64,000 nucleotides of DNA from Bursaphelenchus xylophilus. Its lineage: Eukaryota; Nematoda; Chromadorea; Rhabditida; Aphelenchoididae. Position 1 is the first letter of the stretch; each line of letters opens with the position of its first letter. The position numbers and the translations under genes were made by a program. Shown piece after piece: positions 56,203 to 64,000 of the stretch. The notes under the pieces are model-generated. The model searched no databases. It worked only from the letters and a program-made list of their open reading frames with translations, and was not told the origin of the DNA. The stretch lies in NCBI GenBank assembly GCA_904066235.2, contig CAJFCV020000004.1, positions 10,478,001 through 10,542,000 of the forward strand, written 5' to 3'.

Positions 56203-56514
56203 TACAATCTCAGAGAAAAGTAAAGTAGAAACTGCAGAGATGAAAGATCCACAAATGCAAAATCTATAGTAAATATTCGTAAAAATTGGAGAGCTCATAA
56301 AAAAACCAACAGAAGAGGTGCCTGAAGCGCGACATCCGTATTTGCAAAAATTTCGACCATAAAGCAATCGGGCCATAGATTAGTATACCAATCACCTTGC
56401 GAATAAAAAAGGGGTGCAAAATGTGGAGAGTGTTCAGAGAGAGAAGGTTTTTTTTCCGTTTCTTCCATTTCCAAGCGGGAAAAATCATTTTTTTTTGTCA
56501 ACTTTAGACATATG

Positions 56515-56652
56515 AGCCTGTCGGGAAAATAATGAGCATTGTGTCGCATCGAAAATCGCATTGCAGAAAATGAATTGTGTCGATTAATTTTTTTCACTTC
56601 AGCGATGCGATTGGCGCACCGACACTGTACCCATTATTTTCCCGACAGGCTG
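56515..56652. repeat. Family B MITE
   Basis: GCCTGTCGGGAAAATAATGA left end and CATTATTTTCCCGACAGGCT right end; the paired tip change (GCCTG/CAGGC) is symmetrical. Confidence 0.85.
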
Positions 56653-56851
56653 TTATGTCTTGGCTTTCAAGGTACGGTTGATATCCCCCCAAAAATACTA
56701 GTAGGCCAAAAAAGTTCTGGGGATTTCGTGCAGAGTCGCAAAAAATCCCAAGGACTTTTGCGCCCACTAGTATGGCCGAATATCGCACAAAATGTCATCA
56801 AAACTTGAGTGTCGCCCTTCACGCACCTCCCTTATAAGTAATGATCGGCAG

Positions 56852-59113
56852 TCACATCAAATTGCAGCACACCCTCTCGGGCATTTGCAACTGATCATTG
56901 TACTTGTCCTTCTGTCGTTGAATCGCCCATTGAAGTTGTTGGAAACGCGTTGCTGGCGGGCAATCCGCCTCCTCCAACGCGATGTCGTCGCTCTCCTCGA
57001 ACGGGTTCACACGGATGTTCATGCCTTCAAAGTAGTCCTCCTCGAACGAGCACTTGCTCGGCTTCTCGCCGTTCGGCATGTACAGACTGGTCGTGCCGAA
57101 CGGATGCTTGTGCGCGTCGTAGTTGGTGATGTGCGTGGGGTTGAAGTTGTCGGCGTCGAAGTGGGTGGAGGTGCGGCGAGCGGAGAAATCGACCGATTTC
57201 CGCCGATTCTGCGGGAATTCGGCGCCCACGTCGAACAGTGGATTCGTGTTGATCTTCATCACCTCGCCGTTGGAGGTTTGCCATTCGCAGGTGTTGCGGA
57301 ATTGCAGGTCCTCCAGCTCTTTGCGGAGTCGTTTGGCAAGGTCTTCCGAGTTTCTGGCGGGAGGGTTGACTTGGTTTTCCTTTGTTGAAGAGGAGTTGGA
57401 ACGGAGATCGAAGGCTTCGTCAAGGGAGGTTGCTGAAAAGAAGATTTGTTAAGATTAGCAAGCAAATTGAATAGTGGCGCAGCTCGGATTTCTTTCAATT
57501 TCGCGTAAACCCTTTGAATATTAGTCGCGAAAAATTCTCTGGACATAAAGTCCATTGAATTTTTTCGGCGGCGTCGCTAGGTGAGCTCGCATAAGGTGCA
57601 TGTCACTAGTGCAAAAAATGGGAAGCAGGGCGGGCGGAAAACGCTCTGTGCAAATTCGACGGATTTTATGGCGCGACCAGTACCACGACTAGGCCCATAC
57701 ACGCTTTTGGAAGTCTTTTTACATCACCCGGGGGCTTTAACATCCACTAGATCACCAATAAGGGTCGTTCTGCAAAAAAAATGACCTCCATTGTGAGAGA
57801 GTACGCAAAAGCGGAGATCTGCCAAGGAAAAAACTTTAGGCCATACCACTGCCAATTTTATGTTGAAATTTTGTTATTTTTTATTGAAATCAAAAATCTT
57901 ATTAACAGTCTGATCGTATGACTATGGTAATTTTGTCATGATTACTAAAGATTTCGGTCTCACCACGAGAACAATCATTTTTCGGGATTTGCAAAAGGAA
58001 ATTTTCTAAACCTTCAAAAGCAATAAATTGGGTATTAAAACTCACTTGGATTTGAGAGATTGCCATTTTCATCGCAGTCGTCTTCGCCACCTGTCAGGAC
58101 ATTATCGTTGTTTTCATTGCCCTCCACATCAACTGGGGCGCAAATCTCGTAAACTGAAAAGAAGAAATGAGATTAATTATGTGTTCCAATTAGTTTTTTG
58201 AAAAAATTGGTGAAAGCAATTGAAAAGAAAACTTCAAAAGAGCGTATTTATCAGTCCGTCGGGAAAATAATGAGCATAATGTCGCTGTGCCGATCGCGAG
58301 GTGAAAAGCAATTTGATTTTTCCGCGAAAATTCATTTTCTTGTAGGCGATTTTTGATGCTCATCTTTTTCAGGACAGACCGATCTTTCAAAAAAAATCAT
58401 ATTTTTTAAAATTTTTTATGGTACCCCAAGCGCAAGTCTCATCGTCAAATTTTTTTTTTATTTTCCCATATGTTGTCTAGACAGTTCTTATCGATTGATG
58501 TCCCGCGATTTTAGGTCCAACTTTGCGGACGCAGCCAAGAAAGCGATCATTTTCCGAGAGAGTACGAAAAATGCGGAGAGCGGGCAGAGAATAAACGCCT
58601 TTTGGCGACATCTAATCGTAAGCCAGTTTCGGGAAAAAAAACTGATTTTTCATAAAAATATTGTGCTCCTGACATGTAACAACTCCTAGAATTTTTAGCC
58701 CGTGATTTCAAAAGAAAAAATATAAATTTTCTCTCAAGATAATTTTTTTTATTTCGACTGTTTCTGCAAACCGCAACCAATAAATTTTTAAGTAATCAGT
58801 ATAAAAAATAAAAATTATATTCAAAAAAAAAATATATTTTTAACTTACTCGACGTATTCATCGGTGTGTTACTTCTGGCCCTCTGCGTTATCGACGGATC
58901 AAAGGTTTTCCGCCGAAACTTGTTCAGATGCTCTTCTTTGTTCTGCAGCGCTTCACGTTCGTTCTGAATCGCCTTGTAGAGGATGTCATCCCACATTCGC
59001 AGCTGATCATCCGACAAATCGGGGCATGAGCCGCGCATGTTTCCGTTTCCATTCGGCTCGGGCAGATTGGAGGAGTGGTTGGGCAAGAGGCGGGCGTCCA
59101 CCGATTGCTCCAT
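56852..59113 (-). CDS. Unknown protein with an NPF motif and a CaaX-like C-terminus
   Basis: Three exons in consistent phase: 59113-58849, 58153-58046, 57432-56852; 317 aa. The ATG directly follows CCTTCAG, a likely trans-splice acceptor, although an upstream exon cannot be excluded. Residues 1-90 are polar with a helical stretch (LRMWDDILYKAIQNEREALQ). Exon 2 is acidic. Residues about 130-165 look coiled-coil (EDLAKRLRKELEDLQF). NPF lies at 267-269, a known EH-domain ligand motif. The protein ends CCNLM, where CNLM fits a farnesylation box with Met at the last position, though the first aliphatic slot is Asn. No enzyme domain is visible; a membrane-tethered adaptor is one possibility. Confidence 0.75.
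58251..58381. repeat. Family B MITE in intron 1 of the CaaX gene
   Basis: TCAGTCCGTCGGGAAAATAATGAG left part; the right end is eroded to TTTTCAGGACAGACCGA. Confidence 0.75.
58430..58780. repeat. Family A fragments in intron 1 of the CaaX gene
   Basis: GGTACCCCAAGCGCAAG at the left, GAGAGAGTACGAAAAATGCGGAGAGCG internally, and CGACTGTTTCTGCAAACCGC at the right. Confidence 0.55.
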
Positions 59114-59522
59114 CTGAAGGAACATCTTCGTATTAAAATTAAAGTTTTTTTTGCAGTTTACTGTGTTCAAATGAGAGAAAAAGATGGGTTCAAAAATCAT
59201 GAAAAAAATATCAAAAGAAAAATAATAGAGAATTGCATTCAGCGATCTTTGTATCCCAGAGAGTGTACGAAATGTGGAGAGCGGTCAGAGAGAAAAGCAC
59301 TTTTTGGCCGTATTTTTATATCAGTTCCGCGCAAAAAAAATTTATTTTTTGTGGAAACTTTACTGTCTACGGTAGAAATAGATCAATACTTTCCAGCCAA
59401 AATTTGAAAAGAAAGACTCAATTTTTTTCAAATTTTCGACCTAAAAATCTCGGTCGTTTCCGCAAAGGGCGGGATAGGAGACTTGCAGATATTTTCAAAA
59501 AATTATTCGAAGTTTGTATTAA

Positions 59523-59972
59523 CAGGGGAAGTACTCCAAGTGCGACGCTCAGATTTTGACGAAACTTGGCACAAATTTAGAATAATTTTTTCTAAGATAT
59601 ATGCGAGAATGCTAGCTCGCGCTTTGCTGAAACAACCGAGATTTTTAGATCAAAAGTCGGCCATAGTTTACGACTTTTTGCCGAATTTCGGCACGAAAAG
59701 TTTCATGCCTATTTCAACCGTAAAGTACAATGTCTCTACAAAAAATCGACTTTTTTCCGCACGAAACTGCTAACTTTATGGCCAAAAAGCGCGTTTCTCC
59801 CTGACCGCTCTCCACGTTTAGCGTGCTCTCTCGGCGGCAAAAATCGTTCGAAATCTCGGCGGCGCCCGCAAAGCGCGAGCTAAAACTTTCAAGAATTGGT
59901 ATTCAGTCCATACCCGACGTGTGTGCAAAGTTTAAAGAAAATCTGAGCGTCGCACTTGGAGTACTTCCCCTG
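59523..59972. repeat. Family A MITE, intact reference copy
   Basis: 450 bp, CAGGGGAAGTACTCCAAGTG to its reverse complement, with TAA duplicated at 59520-59522 and 59973-59975. The 3-bp TAA target and CAGGGGAAGT tip match Tc5-like copy 3 (TAA, CAAGGGAAGT). Confidence 0.88.
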
Positions 59973-60457
59973 TAAGTTTCATCAAAATCTCAGCGTCGCA
60001 CTTGTGCCAGATAGGTTGAAAAATTTGCGACTTATGTCGTAAGTAAAATTAATCTAAATTTGAACCCAGTTTCATCAAATTTTTTCATAAAACCAACAGG
60101 AAATTGTTTACAAAAAACCGCTATCCTTCCTGACTATGACTACTTTCCCAAAAAAAACCCTATCGACTCTTGGAGAAGAGTAAAATTCCGAACATTAAAC
60201 CAGAAAAAAAAAGATGAGAACGTTCCGACGCGCACAAAAAATGTTTATTGCCTGAAAATTTCGGCGAAAAATTGTGGAGCATGGGTGGTCAGCAAGGGAT
60301 TTTTTGCTTTCGCATGGCTTGGAATAACTTTTTCACTGACTTTGTGGGGCTAATTTTAAAAAAATTTGGTCTATTTTACACATAACTCATCATTATCAGC
60401 AAAAACGATGCTCTAACGGTTATTTACGGACAAAAAAATGTTTAAAAAAAGAGAAAT

Positions 60458-60604
60458 CAGTTTGTCGGAAAGATAATGAGCATAATTTCGCTGCTCCATT
60501 TGGCATCGCTGAAATGAAAAAAATGATTTGCCGCGACATAATTCATTTTCTCGACGGCGATGCGATTTTTTATGCGACATGTTCATTATTTTCCCGACAG
60601 ACTG
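60458..60604. repeat. Family B MITE
   Basis: TCAGTTTGTCGGAAAGATAATGAG left part and CATTATTTTCCCGACAGACTGA right end. Confidence 0.82.
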
Positions 60605-61200
60605 ATATTTTATCCCCAAAAGCTTCAAATCCTATATATGGAAATCCCAAAAATTAAAATTCTCCCCTTTACCTCTCCCGATCGCGTTTTGACGCTTCCC
60701 AACAAAAGGCTAGACAAGCCTCGGTTCTTTCGCAAGTTATGAGAATCCGCAAGGAAATGAGAGGAGAGCCTCGCGAGAGCCACGCGTCTCATCCGCCGAA
60801 CAAGCTGCTCTGGGACAAAGCGCGCGAAAACAATGCCCCCCACTTCACAACGACGCGCTTTTCCCATGTTTTTCCGGCGAAATCCCGTGGCTAATTGGCC
60901 ACCGAAAGAAAGTGCAGCCCCAACGCGAGTTTCTCCATTATTCGCGTGAGGCATTAGGGAATGAATGAGTTAGGGGGGCCAAATTGGGAGCCGGGTTTGC
61001 ACGGAAGAGCGGGTTGTTTTTGTCCGATGGCCTATTTGCGGAACTAAGGGTCAGCGGAGTTTCGAAACTCGGAGTGCGTGCCGAAGATGGGATTTTATGA
61101 GAAAACAGTAAGAGAATAAAGGAAAATGAGCCGCCGACTCGGGTTACTGCACTTTGATGACCAAAAAACGGTCAGAAACGAAGTGAAAGGCTTGAGATAT

Positions 61201-61337
61201 CAGTCTGTCGGGAAAATAATGAGCACAATGTCGCCAATCGCGTCGCTGAAGTAAAAAAAATTGACTTTATCGCGACACAATTCATTTTCTCAGCGGCAAT
61301 TCGATTTTTGATGCGACTGAGCGCTCATTATTTTCCC
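61201..61337. repeat. Family B MITE
   Basis: CAGTCTGTCGGGAAAATAAT left end and CATTATTTTCCCGACAGAATGA right end, with the GTCGCTGAAGT core. Confidence 0.85.
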
Positions 61338-62344
61338 GACAGAATGATTGCCGGGATTTGTTACAGAAAAGGGAAAATTTCCTAAATATTTAATATGATA
61401 CTTTACATCACCTCTGAAAAGCCCTAAAAATAAAAAAAAGGAAATATTTTTGCCGAAAAAGCTTGTTGACACCGAAAAACTCCATTTTTATCAACCCAAA
61501 ACACCGATAGATCGAGTCAGACCGACCTAATGCTAATGCGAACCTCGATGTCTACTCATCCCAGACTAATATGCAAATAAGCCTGCGCAACGGCAGGAAA
61601 GGCAAGGTGAACCGGCAATTGAGGTTATATCGGGCATAAACGATTCTGAAAATACAGAGATCCGACATAAACGGTTTTAAAAATTCAGAAAAAAATTGTA
61701 CATATGATTTTCTAAGGCCTTTAAAAACGTGCTTAATCCCAAATTTCCTTTATAACGCCATAACCTCCCTATCAAACGTATAAACATTAATTTCGAGCCA
61801 AAAAAACACTAACACTTCCTCCCACCCAACCAATCTCAAGTTCAAGAGTCACAAACTCAATTACCTCTCCGAAAAGTGTCCGTCGCTTCTGCTAATCGGC
61901 CATATTTATCACTCAAAACCCTCCACGAACTATAGGTTTCGAATTCAAGCCGGAAAAGAACAGAGAACGCCCTTTACTCATCAATTGCCCAGAGAGATCT
62001 GTCCGAAAAATTGGGGGGCCGTTAAAAAATCTCTGTGGCCAACAAAACATGGGCAATGGCCGGCGATTTTATGAAGACGTCGTAAAAATGGAAATTTAAT
62101 CATAAAAAATGGAAGAAAGCGGCTTTATATAGAATACTGAGGAATTTTTGAGCGCTATACTATAATATATATATATGACATTGTCAGTGAAGCGAACAGG
62201 ATGGACCTGCCACCAAGTGTAGGGTGAGTACAGAGGGCTGATTCTAACAATAAGGCTTTGTGCGACAAGGACAGTACAACTATATCATGCGATTCGCATT
62301 TTTAAGGTGATGTCGTAAGCAATCACCCAAAATATGTGATATAT

Positions 62345-62578
62345 CAGTCTGTCGGGAAAATAAAGGGCACTTTGTGGCGTCTGAAATTGCATCAACCGTT
62401 TTGCCACGGCTAGCCGGAAATTTGATTCGCGACCACATTATTTTCCCGACAGACGAGAAATGCACATTTTTTCCCGACATACGAAAAATCCGCATAATTT
62501 TCCCGACAAACGACAAATCCACATTATTTTCCCGACTGACCACTAATCCACATTATTTTCCCGACAGACTATTATGAA
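62345..62578. repeat. Family B-related MITE with a tandemly amplified right end
   Basis: After the left end CAGTCTGTCGGGAAAATAAA and a short interior, the right-end motif (ATTTTCCCGACAGAC and variants) occurs five times in a row at about 30-bp spacing (about 62435-62573). Confidence 0.85.
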
Positions 62579-62699
62579 CCTGTCGGGAAAATAATGAGCA
62601 TTCTGTCGCATCAAAAATCGCATCGCCGTCGAGAAAATGATCTTTTTACATCAGCGACACGACAGCGAGATTGCCTCATTATTTTCCCGGCAAAATGAT
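62579..62699. repeat. Family B MITE
   Basis: CCTGTCGGGAAAATAATGAG left part and CATTATTTTCCCGGCAAAATGA right end. It abuts the amplified copy directly. Confidence 0.8.
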
Positions 62700-63082
62700 A
62701 CTAAAACCTCTTTTAGAATTTTGCCATAATCCCAACAGATCTTCCGTAAGACCGGCAGATGTCATAGCTCTCCCCTCTTCTTTCCTCATGTCCATATTTA
62801 CACCCAAACGCACTGGTCACTTGGCAATGGCATGGCCACAAACCGCAAGACGCTTTCCCGATCCTAATTGGATTTTCGGCCCAAGCAACCGGAATCGGGA
62901 AAACCAAATGGACTCGGAATGGAATGGAAGGCGCGGAGATTGGTCTAGAAACTTTGGTCTAGACCATTTGAGGTCATCACTTCCATTTGAAAGCTATAAA
63001 CGACGGTTTGGAGTTAATTAGAGGCGGTTACTTTGGGTTAACGCTCCATTTTATAGAGATGAAGCCTCTTCAAAAGTGATAT
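62700..63082. other. Unassigned stretch
   Basis: Unique sequence between two family B copies. Frames are open on the plus strand (62671-63021) without an ATG context, motif or splice partner. Confidence 0.3.
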
Positions 63083-63235
63083 CAGTCTGTCGGGAAAATA
63101 ATGAGCACTCTCTCGCAGCGAAAATCGCATCATCGTCGAGAAAATGAACTGTGTCGCAAAAAAATGAAGTTGCTTTTTAGTTCAGCGATGCGGTCGACGC
63201 AGCGAAATTTTACCCCTTATTTTCCCGACAGAATG
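63083..63235. repeat. Family B MITE
   Basis: TCAGTCTGTCGGGAAAATAA left end and TTATTTTCCCGACAGAATGA right end. Confidence 0.85.
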
Positions 63236-63656
63236 ATACAATATTTTCTTCCCACCTCCACTCATACACATTCCTCAAAAGAAACAAATCTACGAAGTCT
63301 TCGGAGGAGCAAAGACAGCATGAGTAATCGTCAAAAACAACGAAACGAAACGGAGCCCCGTTCCCGCGTACAGTTTCGTATAAACAAAAAACGAAAAGCA
63401 GCGTAATTTCCCCGGAGGCCAATGAAAAGTAAACGACGTTGGGCGGCTTTGCGAGCAGCCGCGAACTCTTTAGCGCCGTTCGGGGAATCCATACGTCAGT
63501 ATGAATATTCATGGCATTTGAAAAGATGGTAACGGGTACAACGATGAGATGGTAATGAGGGGGAGGCTGGGTCAAAAATAGATCCTAGCATATGTTTTGC
63601 AGGAGACGAGGCTGGCATGTAAATAGAGCTGCAAAACTGAGAAAAAATATTTTTCA

Positions 63657-63797
63657 TTCTGTCGGGAAAATAATGAGCGCAATGAAGCGCCAATCGCGTC
63701 GCTGAAGTGAAGAGGAGTTTGATTTTGCCGCGACACAATTCATTTTCTTGGCGACGATGCGAGTTACAGAGTGCTCATTATTTTCCCGACAGGCTGA
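63657..63797. repeat. Family B MITE
   Basis: TTCTGTCGGGAAAATAATGA left part and CATTATTTTCCCGACAGGCTGA right end. Confidence 0.82.
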
Positions 63798-63812
63798 TAC
63801 TGGCAAGGGAAG

Positions 63813-64000
63813 TGCCCCATGTGCGACGCTCAGACTTTCTTTAAATTTTGCACGTATTTTTGTGAGAGATGACATAACAAGTTTTGAAAATGCAATCTCA
63901 CTTTTTCCAGCAACGGTCGCAATATTCACGAGGGAATGGTCAGCAATCTTTGCGGCCGAGATGTACGGAAAAACGCGGAGGGAAGTCATAGAAAGCAATT
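63813..64000. repeat. Family A MITE, cut by the window edge
   Basis: It starts CAAGGGAAGTGCCCCATGTG, with GCGACGCTCAGACTTTC and a later CGCGGAGGGAAGTCATAG block; the right end lies beyond 64000. Confidence 0.75.

Larger units (their letters stand above)
55872..56851. other. Region between the GPCR and the CaaX gene
   Basis: Convergent gene ends. It contains two family B MITEs and a CCAAAAAAGTTCTGGGG-containing fragment of unknown type at about 56690-56830. No gene is seen. Confidence 0.5.
59973..62344. other. Upstream region of the CaaX gene
   Basis: 59978-60100 is a family A fragment; 60458-60604 and 61201-61337 are family B. 60640-61130 is unusually GC- and CpG-rich for this window and unique, and could be a promoter or a 5' exon of the minus-strand gene. 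61340-62340 is unique AT-rich sequence with an (AT)n run near 62165; I see no gene. Confidence 0.4.

Noticed and set aside
57581..57784. Open frame in intron 2 of the CaaX gene
   Set aside because: Intronic, no motif, and adjacent to family A fragments.
62160..62180. Short AT dinucleotide run as a functional element
   Set aside because: A simple microsatellite in AT-rich DNA; nothing further supports a role.
63320..63406. 28-codon basic ATG frame (from an ATG at about 63320)
   Set aside because: Short and Lys/Arg-rich with no conserved feature; it cannot be separated from chance.
30304..63797. Regularly recurring family B palindromes as a CRISPR array
   Set aside because: Spacing is irregular over tens of kilobases, the units are about 150 bp with inverted ends, and the genome is eukaryotic; these are MITEs.

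Overview
The window looks like a stretch of nematode chromosome, most likely a rhabditid or other chromadorean. Host genes have short phased introns with TTTCAG-type acceptors. Several start codons sit directly on a splice-acceptor-like sequence, as expected for spliced-leader trans-splicing. The gene content also fits: a DUF229 protein, a serpentine chemoreceptor, an acireductone dioxygenase lacking its metal motif, a dihydrodiol dehydrogenase and small CYSTM-like proteins. More than half of the DNA is transposon-derived.

Left part (1-15.5 kb) is a three-level transposon nest. A Tc5-like DNA transposon (outer ends 1025 and 15467, TTA target duplication) was interrupted five bases from its left tip by a Ty3/Gypsy-type LTR retrotransposon (1030-13763, 387-bp LTRs, AAGG duplication). 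That element was in turn interrupted by a small BEL/Pao-type element (4193-7747, 194-bp LTRs, CCCAG duplication) carrying Gag and protease but no reverse transcriptase. Apart from the insertion, the Gypsy polyprotein is open: Gag, then a glycoprotein-like module (signal peptide, Cys-rich glycosylated ectodomain, membrane anchor), then protease, RT, RNase H and integrase. An envelope-like module between Gag and Pol is the most unusual protein-level observation here.

Host genes: a two-exon CYSTM-like gene (16059-16406, +), tail-to-tail with a seven-exon DUF229 gene (16560-20417, -); a weak partial gene (22099-22420, -); a three-exon inactive-type acireductone dioxygenase (32072-34364, +), tail-to-tail with a six-exon dihydrodiol-dehydrogenase-like gene (34662-36963, -); a four-exon type II membrane protein of unknown family (39949-42484, +); a four-exon chemoreceptor GPCR (51314-55871, +) with a dead mariner in its last intron; and a three-exon unknown gene with a CaaX-like end (56852-59113, -). 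Almost every intron longer than 150 bp is built of MITEs or solo LTRs.

Repeats: family A (about 450 bp, ends CAGGGGAAGT, TNA duplication, apparently Tc5-related), family B (about 150 bp, ends TCAGTCTGTCGGG, some 28 copies), family C (about 255 bp, ends around CCTGATCCAGTGGCAAA), family D (containing GCACCGTGCA, expanded into a tandem array at 31.0-31.5 kb), family F (about 210 bp), a TA-flanked 300-bp element, and solo copies of a roughly 180-bp LTR. Three Tc5-like elements with perfect 3-bp duplications each carry tRNA-like (Pol III box) sequence. All exon coordinates were derived by hand from reading frames and splice phases; family names rest on motif recognition, not database searches.
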